Below are positions 29,401 to 38,591 of a stretch of 64,000 bases of DNA, piece after piece. The stretch is from Haematococcus lacustris (lineage: Eukaryota > Chlorophyta > Chlorophyceae > Chlamydomonadales > Haematococcaceae). The notes under the pieces are model-generated. The model was not told the DNA's origin. It searched no databases and worked only from the letters and a program-made list of their open reading frames with translations. The DNA lies in NCBI GenBank assembly GCA_030144725.1, contig JASKMD010000017.1, forward strand, positions 7,553,722 through 7,617,721, written 5' to 3'. Within the stretch, counting starts at the first letter, position 1. Each line of letters opens with the position of its first letter. Made by a program: the position numbers and the translations under genes.

Positions 29401-32317
29401 TGCACATGGTTCTGCGTTGGTAGTGTTGGCCTCCTCTGGTTAAGATCTTAGTGTTGCATGTCTGGATGGCAGTGGCCCTGCAGGTTTCCAGGAGTGTTGT
29501 GAGCATGGTAGCTGCGGTGTCGACAACTTCCCTGGCTGGGAGGCCTGTAACTTTTGATAGGCGTTGTGGCTGATGTGGGTTGGTCTTGTCTAGTGTGGTC
29601 AGGAAGCGGGTGGCTTCTGTGTACATTGGTGCCAGGTAAGCTGTTAGTTGAGCATGGAGCTGTGGGGCACCTGAACTGGGTTGTTGCACGGCAAGGCGGT
29701 AGGCTTCCCTGTCCTTGTTGGTGATGGGGGTGGTGAGGATAGTGTGGCTGTGCTTGTGAGGTTTTTGTGGGTCTGCCAGGACTATGCCCAATCGGGCTGT
29801 ACTCAGTGTGGCTGTGACTGGCCTGTGGTCACTGAGATACGCGTGTGTCTTGACGTGCGTGCGGTGCTCGGGGCCGTGTCTTGCATCCCGCGTCAGGATG
29901 GCATCGATGCGGCTGTTACAGTGCGGCTGTTGGTAGGTCCAGGCCCGGTCATCGGGATCGGCTTCAAGCAGGCGCATTTCTGTGGCGAAGTCCCTCATCA
30001 TGAGGTCCTGGGTGTAGTCTGTGTGTTCGGAGCGGTCAGCTGTTCTCAGCGTGGCGTTGATGTCTCCCGCTAAGATGAGTGATCCGGGTAGGTGACTCGT
30101 GGCTGTTCGTATGTGCTGTTGCATTTTCTCTCGTAGTGAGAGCGCGTCGCCGTTATTCCCCGATGGCCAGTACGTGGCGATGATCGTGAGTTGTTCGCAC
30201 TGGTGTTGGTTGAGGGTCAGGATGACGCACCGTGCGTTTACCTCTGCATCCGTGCACGGCGGGAGCATCTTGGTTTGCATTTGGATGGCTAGGTTGTGTT
30301 TGATGCCTATCAGCACTTCACTGTGGCCGCTGTGTCGGTGTGTCATGTAGTCTGGCATGACTCTCTTCAGCCATCCAGATTCTGCATTGTTGCTCCTAGG
30401 CTGGGTCATGGTTTCGGTGAGGATCAGGATGTCCGGGCTGTGCTTGTGCACGAGGTTGAGGACGTCGTTCCTGGACCTGTGGAGACTTCTGACGTTCAGG
30501 GTAGTAAGGGTGATGTGTTGACGGTTGTGTGTTGGGTGTGGCTGCCTGCTTGGCAGGGTTCTGTGTTGTGGTTGTGCTCCTAGGTTCTCAGATGGTATAT
30601 CTGTGGGTATGGCGTCGGGGGGTGGGGTGGAGTCTGTCTTTAGGTAACGGTACATCAGGGTCTGCGTGTGCGAGTCCTTAGGTTGTGCCCTTGATTTGTT
30701 CCGTCGTTGAGTTGTGCTACTGGTGTGGCCTGTTGATGTAGGCCGTTTGTAGTTGCGTGTCTTGGCTTGTGAAGTAGGAAGTGTGACTGTGGGGGCGGCT
30801 TGTCGCAGTTGCGGCCAGACGTGCTGGTCCGGCGGGTGGGTGTCATCATTAGTTGTGGCGGTGCGCGTGTTACTTGTTGGTTGTTGTGCAGTGTCTGCCG
30901 TATTTGTCGGCCGGTCTCTTCCGGGGCTATGCGCGGGTTGGGTGTCCCAGTCGTGACTGGTGAGGTCTATGTGGGCGGCTCGTAGATGGTGTTCCAGCTG
31001 CTCCGTTGTGGCGTGCCTTGTGGGGTCTGCTAACCAGCATAGTGGTTGGATGAGGTTTGTATTGGCTGCGTCGCCCTTTTTGATTTGAACGAGTGTGCCC
31101 TGCAGCTGGAGCCAGTCTTCCGGGGTATCCAGTCGACATGGGTGGCCGCGTTCAGAGTCCAGCCATTGCCAGGCGCGGTCTGTGCGGCGGATGGTGGTAG
31201 CATGGTTGTTGGTGATGAGAATGGCAGCTGTGCTGGTGTAGCTGTCTATATTGCCAGTGAGCGTGGTGAGAAGCTCAGGTGTGATGTTGCCGAGTGTAAG
31301 CTCGGTGGCGATAGGGCATAGGTGGAGGTCTTTGTGGTAATGGTACAAGTAGTGGTTCATGGTGGAGACTGTAAAGTTGCCGGATTCTTCGTATATGTGT
31401 GGGAGGCTGCTACGCAGTGGTATCGGCCTGCCCTCTTGCCTTGCCTGGTTGGCTAGGTTTTGGATGTGTGTACCTAGCGTTTTACAGTGGGTGATCACAT
31501 CCTCGGGCCTAATCATAGGTTTCCCCATGGCCATGTTGATGGCGTGTGCAAGGCAGCACTTCTTGTACTGCTTTTCCCAGTAGGGCCTATGTGCTTCTTG
31601 TGGGTTGCCTATGATGGGCCCAAGCCTTGCCCTCTGCCTTGCCTCCTCCATCTCCGCCGTGTAGTCTGAGGCGCTAATGATTGCTTGTATCTCACAGGTG
31701 ACGGGGTACGCGTAGTGTCTCGTGTTCCGTAGCCGAATAGGGGCGTCCGCTTGGGAGTCGAGGAGGTACCAGGCGCCGTTGTGCTTCCTTACCGCCATAC
31801 TGTGAGCCGGGGCCTTGCATAAAAAGGCATTCGTGCCATGTGTAACGGACAGCGCGTCGAGGTTGCAGATGGACCAGTCCCTCCGTGTGCGCAGGTGCGC
31901 CACCGTGTGTGTGCTGAGGCCGTAGTGTGACATTAGGTAGAGGTTAATGACCGTGTCATTGCATGCGCCTTGCTCGTCTCTGGCTAAGGCCCACATAGTG
32001 CGTTGGTCCCCGCGTCGCGCGTGTAGTTCGGACGTGTGGAAGTTGGCCAGTTCCTGGTTAGTGAGCCACGAGTGTCCTGCCGCCATGTTCAGGGCATGTA
32101 TTTGGCAGTGTGAGGCTACCTGTTGCTCGAAGTGTAAGCCATCAGGGCCTGGGTTCTCCTCAATGTCTCCCGCTGCCAGCAGGAGCCAGCTAATGTATAT
32201 GCATCTTGCCATGTATTTACTTATAGCCATGTTCCATGTGAGGTTGCTAATGATGTTAGGGTTGAGGTAGTACGTCATGTATGCTAAGAGTGTAGTGTTG
32301 TACTGTATGGCCCTGAT
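23471..32317 (-). CDS. LINE B enzymatic polyprotein with 2A motif (intact)
   Basis: One frame without stops runs from the gypsy-2 junction (IRAIQYNTT) to TAA at 23471-23473, about 2,950 codons. In order: end of the N-terminal module, 2A motif GDIEENPGP (32144-32170), two Josephin-like domains (first Cys codon at 32105-32107), APE endonuclease, RT with YADD (28034-28045), PHD finger (CELC, CNSC, HPAC, CPVC), RNase H (TDGS, RAEL, TDS, GNEGAD), and CCHC finger with RLE (RPDIIM, LEIKY). The apparent start at 32431 lies in the gypsy-2 LTR and is not real. Every catalytic residue I checked is present, so this copy was probably active until gypsy-2 landed in it. Confidence 0.93.
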   Translation of the reverse strand: MRAIQYNTTLLAYMTYYLNPNIISNLTWNMAISKYMARCIYISWLLLAAGDIEENPGPDGLHFEQQVASHCQIHALNMAAGHSWLTNQELANFHTSELHARRGDQRTMWALARDEQGACNDTVINLYLMSHYGLSTHTVAHLRTRRDWSICNLDALSVTHGTNAFLCKAPAHSMAVRKHNGAWYLLDSQADAPIRLRNTRHYAYPVTCEIQAIISASDYTAEMEEARQRARLGPIIGNPQEAHRPYWEKQYKKCCLAHAINMAMGKPMIRPEDVITHCKTLGTHIQNLANQARQEGRPIPLRSSLPHIYEESGNFTVSTMNHYLYHYHKDLHLCPIATELTLGNITPELLTTLTGNIDSYTSTAAILITNNHATTIRRTDRAWQWLDSERGHPCRLDTPEDWLQLQGTLVQIKKGDAANTNLIQPLCWLADPTRHATTEQLEHHLRAAHIDLTSHDWDTQPAHSPGRDRPTNTADTAQQPTSNTRTATTNDDTHPPDQHVWPQLRQAAPTVTLPTSQAKTRNYKRPTSTGHTSSTTQRRNKSRAQPKDSHTQTLMYRYLKTDSTPPPDAIPTDIPSENLGAQPQHRTLPSRQPHPTHNRQHITLTTLNVRSLHRSRNDVLNLVHKHSPDILILTETMTQPRSNNAESGWLKRVMPDYMTHRHSGHSEVLIGIKHNLAIQMQTKMLPPCTDAEVNARCVILTLNQHQCEQLTIIATYWPSGNNGDALSLREKMQQHIRTATSHLPGSLILAGDINATLRTADRSEHTDYTQDLMMRDFATEMRLLEADPDDRAWTYQQPHCNSRIDAILTRDARHGPEHRTHVKTHAYLSDHRPVTATLSTARLGIVLADPQKPHKHSHTILTTPITNKDREAYRLAVQQPSSGAPQLHAQLTAYLAPMYTEATRFLTTLDKTNPHQPQRLSKVTGLPAREVVDTAATMLTTLLETCRATAIQTCNTKILTRGGQHYQRRTMCRIKLALGKKLKTTRNLSRQARLLFKQNGAHPTIEDLIPETDTTNTAIREAVLARQDDDPTENHVQAALAKLTNSYRDQIHQLDDDDSALAIAQARVRMQQLISTQPKKANKYILRPSRTDHKGLQALADPDTKNICTAPADLNRIITAAYGQKLSPPTPKTGHYTDTQSRNYPWARAKADDPFSLHTCKNIHWLHTAIMDKAGFQECLSRLAGGKAPGPDGIENEIIKMLPWEMRDTIHQLFIIMWATGCTPSAWKTSDTCLLYKDKGQETDLNAYRPVGLANTIYKLWTSLITKTLYEYAEANGMLSNCQAGFRSHRDTTQQLQMLVMALEDAKLAKTDIYALLVDFTSAFNTTCQDKLLWIMHDLGFPTDATDAVKDLYTGATTRFKTPYGHTDPVPVDRGTIQGDSLSPFLFLIYIRPLLRWLQVGARGYKFTSETTASAGRFTIGSIDYADDIAILCNSISNLRCQADKLSAYSDWGHLIISHSKTLATAALHKAHQSGRCSTLADAEKQARRELQHVRLQGKPVTYLPPTAPFAYLGVLLTMTLNWKPQHMAMAAQLKQKLERLRRSFASARQAIHIIKTAIIPSLAYSFCVVPCTPGDLDLYDRAVNQCVKKKLRLPLGTTNAVIREDIDKLGLGISSTAQEYHARNTTALIHSLQSADDTHAHITRNMLHKQITWLYAQAAKHGHRMLSMLQHTLRARQLLHATTAQLKATHQGEELYPKETKLLGQLITQDNSPLPHDIVNASITCLKSLGIKHASELQQAIADDTYIISGKMLKDRFGNKVKQKHYIALNKLAAMASRDKCPTAIEAKAIADKRDTTLNLPAAQRKIKHWAAGLTELAPIVAEEDSKHRYADIRSYAVAKQPPTQPPAQEPTAECAHQPDDTRRRSSRLRNKALNPPPTTPQPKPPPKIGNKRQADDRHTQTIPETVVHIPTMTLESLSSWKVNAACGRNAKELGITLGAMYDHQESITKIDGWHWNGINKESYYNVHWRPTIIEKWALPMCKEEGYTPMHTEDISRADAKHACTCELCWEPIGDSPMCNSCMRAYHPACLAQTGLAGKTANNHWLCPVCAHGSDDLKGDMKQSAATDLLQVHWHPTTEPKALIQAHIDYTAKQKEYDAENNRRQGTGRPPPDAGLPGHTRQGLPDPHTWMPRCIDLHSKATFQVSPVNPQTDIVGTGRCETTIQQHAHITTPATSEGSQGPTLPQYSLPTHVIAHDEAGRTVGLITKSKQQDLAMWLQHTPHPRDHATEMVALLRRHDTQNTPQPIQAAQDQAISTLYNTHHFPSTVQRWANPLTVRAETTTYWSPNINDTAYGAHHNCLLVRHTGLSTWNVPAEDAMALKCIKHAIHSATQEEAMATILLIPGKKGISYPKHIDMLRSYPEYCQHIATIPLNKPNAAAKSDKHAKLITYIVWNQAGQQLVTHGNPQGWLANTATALHPRLRTHPALAKPSQHNQPTPLPSGNHQHRGLPADHELPSTGHTRQTNQPAFQPTTPTHRAIPEWKKVTYTDGSCIKGTEGASVGAGVYTPASDARITIALAGDTTINRAELIAILSALQAGAKRIATDSLCSLYQIRRALANPMSLRTHRHKDILAKIATMLTNSQDTVYFFKVRAHSGIIGNEGADALAKHAARHPEQATTPGPCPPRHTEQHAWLSTTSELNVTTPLPDCRHSVRAHMSNKHKLGLANQESIYYQMSRKITKAAAKGSCERVMTDAGIPTEAQRTALLYRTGGLYNQKLAMRWGKAADDRCPLCGEADSATHLLSGCSRTSALVQERHNGAGRLITKAISKGAQGGCIRFADIGSHERGETEGIDLPSATLRKALEVLSLSARDTNTTTRPDIIMINNTKKRKQGSNESTKHVTLLEIKYCADSRWAEQLDNATTQHAAMAEAIIAAGHTVSVRPILLGIGGITYNTHTKLHMEAIGITQTNTTKLLNKLTRHSVISSHSIARTSYRLRAGVKDGG
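32144..32170 (-). other. 2A-like motif, LINE B
   Basis: GDIEENPGP is preceded by YISWLLLAA. It is at the same place as in copy A, with ENPGP instead of PNPGP, so the consensus positions are kept while a neighbouring position varies. Confidence 0.88.
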
Positions 32318-32751
32318 TGTAACGGAGCTGAGACCAGGGAGCCTGTGAGGGCGGGAGAACGAGACAGGACCCGGGGTCAGATAGAGTTCTGAGCCAAGGT
32401 TACAACATAGCAGAGATGACCAACAGAGCACGGCTTACCTGTGAGGGCGGGAGAACGAGACAGGACCCGGGGTCAGATAGAGTTCTGAGCCAAGGTGCCT
32501 GTCTCTGCCCTCACAGAGCCTTAAGTACTCAAAACCATTCACATTCTTAGTCATCCACGTGTAAAGGGAAAAGGTGTACGTAAACTGTGAACTTCTGTGC
32601 TCGGTGCATCCGCCTAGGTTCGGAGCACCTTGCACAGAGAACAACAGAAGCATCCACTGTAAGAAAAGAACAAGTACTCAGTTCGCTAAAGATCAGACAT
32701 GCAAGTCAGTTTAAAAGATGCAAGCCGCCCATGCTGCGCATGTCCACTACA
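32318..32751 (-). mobile_element. Gypsy-2 3' LTR
   Basis: 434 bp, matching the other LTR. It contains a direct repeat of about 58 bp (CTGTGAGGGCGGGAGAACGA onward) occurring twice, at about 32345 and 32440. Confidence 0.93.
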
Positions 32752-32792
32752 TTCACCCCCCCTGGAAAAAAGATGTTTAGCCTCTAAACATG

Positions 32793-35545
32793 CTACCTGC
32801 GCTTCTTAGGAGCCTTAGCTTGCTTGCACTGATGACAGAGCCAGGCACCACGAGGCACAGAACGAAGTGGGGGTGACAGGCACGTGATGTGGAAACCCTT
32901 GTCGCATTGATCACAAAGCAACATCGGAGGCCGCGGTGAACGGCTGGCGCAGACTTGGCAGGCAGGGTCGTCGTCAACCGGGGCATGATGGCGGGCGGTG
33001 TAATCCCGGATTAAGGCGGCGACCGCGTCCTGCTGCGCGAGTGCTGGCCCCCACTCCCAGGAGTTGAAGGAGTCGTCGTAGCCAGCCCACTTGATGAGGT
33101 ACTGAAAAGCGTGCTGCGCGTCATTCCAGCGACGACCCAGGATGGCTTCCACCGTGAAGTACGCCTCGCCATCGATGATCACGGGCGAAGGCTGAAGCTC
33201 CACGGCGCGCTCAGGGAAAGAGGAGGAGGAAAGGTAGGGCCGTAGGCGGCTGATGTGGAAGGTGGGGAGGATACGCATGGAAGAAGGGAGGTCGAGCTTA
33301 TAAGAGACTGGAGAGTGCTTGGCCAGGACCTTGAAGGGCCCCACAAAGCGAGGCTGGAGCTTGGCGCTGTTGACAGCAGTCTGCAAGTTCAGGTGGGCGC
33401 AGCTGAGCAACACAAGATCACCGACCTCAAACTCCTCATGGCGGCGGTGCTGGTCAGCATGCAGCTTCTGGTTGTCAATGGAGCGCTGCAGGGCTGAGCG
33501 GGCGGCGGTAAGGTTGTTGCGCATGGAGGTGACGAAGTCCTCAGCTGCCTGGCTGGGCACAAGGGTGGGAGGGGGGAGCAAGAGAGCAGAGGGTGTGGTG
33601 GGGTGTTGGCCGTAGTTGAGGTAGAAGGGGGTGAAGCCGGTGCCAACGTGCTCAGAGCTGTTGTAGGCAAACTCCACGGCTGCAAGGTGCTGGTCCCAGT
33701 CAGTCTTGTGGTCGTTGACGTAGGGCCGCAGCATGTCCTCCACAGTGCGGTTGGCGCGCTCTGTCTGGCCGTCGGTCTGGGGGTGGTAGGCAGAGGAGAG
33801 GAGGAGCCGGGTGCCGGTGAGGTGGAAGAGGGAGGTCCAGAAGTCAGAAGTGAACTTAGGGTCACGGTCAGAGATGATGGCCTCCGGCAGGCCGTGGTGC
33901 TTGAAGATGTGGTCAAAGAAGAGGCGGGCGGTGTCCTGGGCGGTGGCGGTGGTGGTGGTGGGGATGAGGTGGATCATCTTGCTGAGCTTGTCGACGATGG
34001 TGAAGATCATGGTGTGGCCGCGGGGAGTAGCTGGAAGGGGCCCAATGAAGTCCATGCTGACCTGCTGCCAATTGCGGGAGGGGATGGGGAGGGGCTGTAG
34101 CAGGCCAGGGGGCAGCTGGTTAGTGGCCTTGTTGCGCTGGCACTTGTCGCATGTGCGCACGTACTCCTGGACGGTCTTGTGCATCTGCGGCCAATAGAAG
34201 TGACGCTGCAACCGCTCCAGAGTCTTGGCACGCCCTAGGTGGGCAGCGGTGTGGGCGTCATGAGCTTCATGCAACAGCTGGGCGCGGAGAGGGGAGGAGG
34301 GGATGTAGAGGCGGGGAGGGGTGGAGGTGGTGTAGAGGCGGCCTTCAATGACCTGCAGGTGGGTAGGGCTGGAGGGTGAAGGGGGGGAGAGGACCTGGGA
34401 CAGGGCTGCTTGGTAGGCCGGGTCCTCGGGCGCATGGCGGTCAAAGGTGGAGAAGAAGGAGGGGTCAGGGTCAACGATGGAGAGGGCGGTGAGTTGGTGG
34501 TCAGGGCGACGGGAGAGGGCGTCCGGCACGGTGTGGTGCTTGCCAGCCTTGTGCACAAAGGTGATGTCGAACTCCGCAAGGCGCTGGGTCCACCGCATCT
34601 GGCGCCCGGTGAGGTTGGACTGGGTGAGCACATGGGTGGTGGCGCTGTTGTCAGTCTCCACAATGAAGGGACGACCCAGTAGGTAGTGGCGCCAGGTGGT
34701 GAGGGCATGGAGCACAGCCAGGAGCTCACGCTCATGGGCTGGGTAGTTGACCTGAGCCGGGTTGAGCTTGCGGCTCTCGTAGGCCACCACGTACTCGGCG
34801 CCGGAGGAGTCCTGTTGGGTAAGCACGGCACCAATGGCAAAGAGGGAGGCATCAGTCTTGACAGTGAAGGGAAGGGAGAAGTCAGGGGGACGCACGACGG
34901 GGGAGCTGGCCATGGCTGCCTTGATGTCGGCAAAGGCACGCTGCTCAGCCTCGCCCCAACGCCATGGCTGCTCATCACGCAGCAGGTCGGTGAGAGGGAG
35001 AACACGGTGGGCATGGTGGTGTAGGAGACGCCGGTAGTAGTTGGCGGTGCCGAGGAACGACCGTAGCTGGTGCTTGTCCTGTGGAGCAGGCCAGTCCAGC
35101 ACAGCCTTGACCTTGGTGGGGTCTGGCTGGATGCCGGCGGCGGAGACGACGTGGCCCAGGAAGTCCACGGTGTCCAGCCAGAATGCGCACTTGGTCAGGT
35201 TAGCGCACAGTTGGTGTTGCCGCAAGAGGTAGAGGGTAAGGTGGAGGTGGCGCTCGTGGTCAGCGGCTGACTTGGAGAACACAAGGATGTCGTCCAGGTA
35301 GACAAGCACAAAGTCATCCAGGTGGGGCTTGAAGACATCGTTCATGAGCTGCTGGAAGGTGGCTGGGGCATTGCAGAGGCCAAAGGGGAGGACAGTGAAC
35401 TCATAGTGCCCGTACCGGGTGCGGAAGGCGGTCTTGGGGATGTCCTCCTCAGCCACCCTGATCTGGTGATACCCAGACCGGAGGTCGATCTTGGAAAAGA
35501 CCTGGGCACCTGACAGCTGGTCCAGCAGATCATCGATGCGGGGGA
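32793..35545 (-). CDS. Gypsy-2 pol, RT to integrase, chromodomain and PHD finger
   Basis: RT begins at [11 protein letters not shown] and continues [37 protein letters not shown]. RNase H has [24 protein letters not shown] and VETDNSATT. Integrase has an [17 protein letters not shown] to CDKCQRNK zinc region and a DDE core ([32 protein letters not shown]), then GPY/F ([19 protein letters not shown]). A chromodomain ([17 protein letters not shown], about 33000-33150) and a C4HC3 PHD finger (32826-32960) end the protein with a basic tail. The upstream protease-RT frame joins near 35545, where one extra C in a C-run breaks the frame. Confidence 0.92.
32826..32960 (-). other. PHD finger at the C-terminus of the gypsy-2 integrase
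   Basis: The ligands are CQVC, CDQC, HITC and CHQC, in a textbook PHD context: [16 protein letters not shown], then [11 protein letters not shown]. It lies about 10 residues after the chromodomain helix and about 10 residues before the stop. Tandem chromodomain and PHD modules suggest double reading of chromatin marks for integration-site choice, which is an inference. It is not similar enough to the LINE PHD finger to look like a recent exchange. Confidence 0.93.
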
Positions 35546-37227
35546 GGGGGGTAACGGTTCTTAAGGGTCTGCTGGTTGAGGGCACGGAAGTCCACACAGA
35601 GGCGCAGGCTGCCGTCCTTCTTGCGCACAAACAACACAGGGGCAGCAAAGGGGGAGGTGGATGGCCGGATGAAACCCTTGGCCAGGAGGTCGTCCAACTG
35701 CTTCTTCAGCTGGTCCAGCTCTGGCTGCGACATGCGGTAGATGGGACGGGGGGAGGGGGCAGGGCCGGTGAGATGGATGGTGTGGTCCACGGAGCGGCGG
35801 GGCATGTCCTGGACTGCAGGCAGCTCCTTGGGAAAGACAGATGGGTATTGCTGCACCAGTGCTGCCGCCTTGGGGTGGAGAGGGGGTGGATCAGGGGCAG
35901 GGGCGGAGGAACAGGGTGAGGTAGAGGGGTTGGGCTGCTGGGTGAGCAGGGCCATGAAGACCTCATCATGCCGCGCTGCCCGGCGGAAGCGTGGCGCCGA
36001 CAGCAGGTTTAGCTGATCCGCTTGGAGTGGGGTGGGTGGGGGTGGGGTCAGGGTGTGGGTGGAGCCGGCGTGATCCAGGCGTACGACGTTGTTGATCCAG
36101 TCCACACACGGGTTCTTGGCTGCCAGCCACGGCTTGCCGAGGACGATGTCAAAGGAGGGGTTAGGGATGTTTGCCATGGAGAGCTGTAAGCGATCGCGGT
36201 AGGTACCCATGCGGATGGAGCACGGTGGGAGGGTGTAGGTGGGTAGGGTAGTGTGTTTGGGGCCTGGGAGGAGGAGGCGACGGGGGGAGAGGGTGGTAGC
36301 CAAGTGCAGCCCATTGCGCATGAGGTACTGCTGGCTGACGATGTTCCCGGTGGCGCCGCTGTCCACCATGAACCTGGCTGGGTGACCAGCAAAGGTGCCA
36401 TGGAGGATGATCAGCTCTGAAGATGGGCTGCTGCCACTGGCAGACAGGGAAGTGAGCACGATGGGGGAGGGCGCAGCAGCGGGGGAAGGGGTGGGGGTGG
36501 GAGTGGGAGTGGGCGGGGAGGTGCGAAAAGGACAAGGAGCAGGAGGGGGACACAGAGGGGCAGGGGGAGGAGGTAAGGACCGGGGAGCGAGAGAATCGGC
36601 CGGCGGCTGGTCCTGAGCAGCCAGCACGGCAAAGGAGTTGACATGGAGGAAGGCAGGTGCATCAGCATTGGCACGCTGCAACACAGCTGGGCGGGCTGTC
36701 CGGCCAGGCTGGGGAGGGCGAGGAGGTCTGCCACCTAGAGCTGCAGGTAGGGGCAGGGAGAACCGCACGACCTTATGAGGTCGTCCCGGTGGCGTGGAGC
36801 CAGCCACAGAAGGCTGCTTCAGAATGCTGCCAGCAGGTCTAACATGCTGCAGGGATAAGGGCATGGATCTGACAACCTGCAGGGAGGGCCGGCCAGCAGT
36901 GTCCACCTTACCAGTGTACGGCTGGCAGGTGGAATGCAGACCAGGGTAGGAGGGTGCAGGGGCAGGGAGGAGGAAGTAAGGTGCGCGGTGGGGACGAGCG
37001 CACCGGGGAGGACAAGGAGAGGAGGTGGAAAAGCAGAGGGGCTGGGAGGGGGTGGTGAGAGGGGGTGGGAGGGGGTGGGAGGGGGTGGTGGGAGGGGGTG
37101 GTGGGAGGGTCCGGAAGGCGACGTCTAGCGGCGGTCCCCCTTCCGTGGGCCGCTGCTGACGTTTGGGCGGGGAGGGCGGATGGGGCAGTCCTTCATGGTG
37201 TGCCCCGCCTTGCGGCAGTAGAAGCAC
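35530..37227 (-). CDS. Gypsy-2 protease and RT N-terminus
   Basis: The frame overlaps the end of gag (37125) and lies -1 relative to it, so a Gag-Pol fusion by -1 frameshifting is likely. After a Pro-rich linker comes the retropepsin ([14 protein letters not shown], later DIVLGKPWL), then the start of RT ([34 protein letters not shown]). It ends at ORF stop 35530 because the CCCCCC run near 35543-35549 has one base too many for RYPLPRIDD. One homopolymer indel, real or an assembly error, is the only break seen in gypsy-2. Confidence 0.88.
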   Translation of the reverse strand: MLLLPQGGAHHEGLPHPPSPPKRQQRPTEGGPPLDVAFRTLPPPPPTTPSHPLPPPLTTPSQPLCFSTSSPCPPRCARPHRAPYFLLPAPAPSYPGLHSTCQPYTGKVDTAGRPSLQVVRSMPLSLQHVRPAGSILKQPSVAGSTPPGRPHKVVRFSLPLPAALGGRPPRPPQPGRTARPAVLQRANADAPAFLHVNSFAVLAAQDQPPADSLAPRSLPPPPAPLCPPPAPCPFRTSPPTPTPTPTPSPAAAPSPIVLTSLSASGSSPSSELIILHGTFAGHPARFMVDSGATGNIVSQQYLMRNGLHLATTLSPRRLLLPGPKHTTLPTYTLPPCSIRMGTYRDRLQLSMANIPNPSFDIVLGKPWLAAKNPCVDWINNVVRLDHAGSTHTLTPPPPTPLQADQLNLLSAPRFRRAARHDEVFMALLTQQPNPSTSPCSSAPAPDPPPLHPKAAALVQQYPSVFPKELPAVQDMPRRSVDHTIHLTGPAPSPRPIYRMSQPELDQLKKQLDDLLAKGFIRPSTSPFAAPVLFVRKKDGSLRLCVDFRALNQQTLKNRYPPPPHR

Positions 37228-38054
37228 GCCTTGCTGCCCCGCAGAGCCGCACGCTGAGCATCGGAGAGACGAGTGCCACGGCTGCGGCTTGGGCTGGTGT
37301 GGAGCATGGCGTCCAGCTCCATGGGCACCGCGGCAGTCTCAGGGCGGGGAGGGCGGGGAGTGGAGGGAGGGCGATAGGAGGAGCGGGAGGCTGAGGTGGA
37401 ATAGGAGATGGCGTCCACCCGATCCGCGATGGTGGAGGCTTCGGATAAAGAGGTTGGCTCGCGCAGCTCCAGCTCACGCCGCACTGAGGGCTTGAGGCCC
37501 CGGATGAACCGGTCGAGCTGTTCGGCGGGCGAGAGGTCCGTGACCTCCAGGCAGAGCGCTGTGAACTCGCCAAGGTACCGCCGCACGGAGCTCGTTTGGG
37601 TGAGAGCTGCCAAGCGGTCCCTTGCATGGCGCAGCCGGTTGACAGGCGCGAACTGCCGCTCGAAGGCAGCGACAAAGCACGTCCAGGAGGTGAAAGAGCT
37701 GACGCTGCTGCGGTACCACAGGAGAGCATGGCCGGAGAGGAGGGTGGCGACGTAGACGATCCGTTGGGCGTCCGTCAGCTCGGAGATTGTGAAAAAGAGA
37801 TCCACTGCGAATAGCCAAGCCGCCACGTCCGTGGTACGGCTTCCAGAGAAAGTGGCGGGTGGATTGGCACGGGGCATACGCTGCTGTGGGGCAGGAGCGG
37901 GAGTAGGAGGAGGAGCAGGAGCAGGAGCAGGCGCGGGCGCCGCCGGAGTGGTTTGCTGCAGGGACAGTTGCGCGAGCTGCTGTTCCAGCCGCTGGATTGT
38001 GGCCTGCTGCTCCGAAAATACGCGTTGCATCTGAGCGATCTCTTCCGCGTTCAT
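37125..38054 (-). CDS. Gypsy-2 Gag with zinc knuckle
   Basis: The ATG at 38052-38054 is just inside the 5' LTR. 309 residues: an N-terminal coiled-coil-like stretch ([20 protein letters not shown]), an Ala/Pro linker, the capsid-like retrotransposon Gag domain (WLFAVDLFF to [17 protein letters not shown]), and a CCHC zinc knuckle [15 protein letters not shown] near residue 285. It forms the particle and binds element RNA. Stop at 37125-37127. Confidence 0.93.
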   Translation of the reverse strand: MNAEEIAQMQRVFSEQQATIQRLEQQLAQLSLQQTTPAAPAPAPAPAPPPTPAPAPQQRMPRANPPATFSGSRTTDVAAWLFAVDLFFTISELTDAQRIVYVATLLSGHALLWYRSSVSSFTSWTCFVAAFERQFAPVNRLRHARDRLAALTQTSSVRRYLGEFTALCLEVTDLSPAEQLDRFIRGLKPSVRRELELREPTSLSEASTIADRVDAISYSTSASRSSYRPPSTPRPPRPETAAVPMELDAMLHTSPSRSRGTRLSDAQRAALRGSKACFYCRKAGHTMKDCPIRPPRPNVSSGPRKGDRR

Positions 38055-38157
38055 GGCGGCGCGGGACTAGCGGTGAGAATGCGGAGTGGGAGAGAGGAAC
38101 GGTGGAGTGGGAGAGACGAGGGAAGAGCACTGCGGTTCCCGAGAGAGAAGGCACCAA

Positions 38158-38591
38158 TGTAACGGAGCTGAGACCAGGGAGCCTGTGAGGGCGGGAGAAC
38201 GAGACAGGACCCGGGGTCAGATAGAGTTCTGAGCCAAGGTTACAACATAGCAGAGATGACCAACAGAGCACGGCTTACCTGTGAGGGCGGGAGAACGAGA
38301 CAGGACCCGGGGTCAGATAGAGTTCTGAGCCAAGGTGCCTGTCTCTGCCCTCACAGAGCCTTAAGTACTCAAAACCATTCACATTCTTAGTCATCCACGT
38401 GTAAAGGGAAAAGGTGTACGTAAACTGTGAACTTCTGTGCTCGGTGCATCCGCCTAGGTTCGGAGCACCTTGCACAGAGAACAACAGAAGCATCCACTGT
38501 AAGAAAAGAACAAGTACTCAGTTCGCTAAAGATCAGACATGCAAGTCAGTTTAAAAGATGCAAGCCGCCCATGCTGCGCATGTCCACTACA
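38158..38591 (-). mobile_element. Gypsy-2 5' LTR
   Basis: 434 bp, apparently identical to 32318-32751. The minus-strand LTR reads TGTAGTGGACATG to CTCCGTTACA. It should carry the element promoter; no TATA box was assigned. Confidence 0.93.

Larger units (their letters stand above)
32318..38591 (-). mobile_element. Gypsy-2, young Ty3/gypsy chromovirus (6.27 kb) nested in LINE B
   Basis: The two 434-bp LTRs (32318-32751 and 38158-38591) start and end TG...CA and appear identical by eye. The 5-bp duplication CTGAT lies at 32313-32317 and 38592-38596. On the minus strand a polypurine tract (AGGGGGGGGTGAA) abuts the 3' LTR, and TTGGTGCC follows the 5' LTR as a possible primer-binding site. Gag, protease, RT, RNase H, integrase, chromodomain and a PHD finger are encoded in that order. 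Confidence 0.95.

Noticed and set aside
32318..32431. Start of the LINE B protein at 32431
   Set aside because: The codon there is GTG inside the gypsy-2 LTR; the frame enters LINE sequence only by chance read-through of the insertion.
33603..34100. Plus-strand frames opposite gypsy-2 pol
   Set aside because: Shadows of the RT/integrase coding strand; composition mirrors the real frame and no domain is present.
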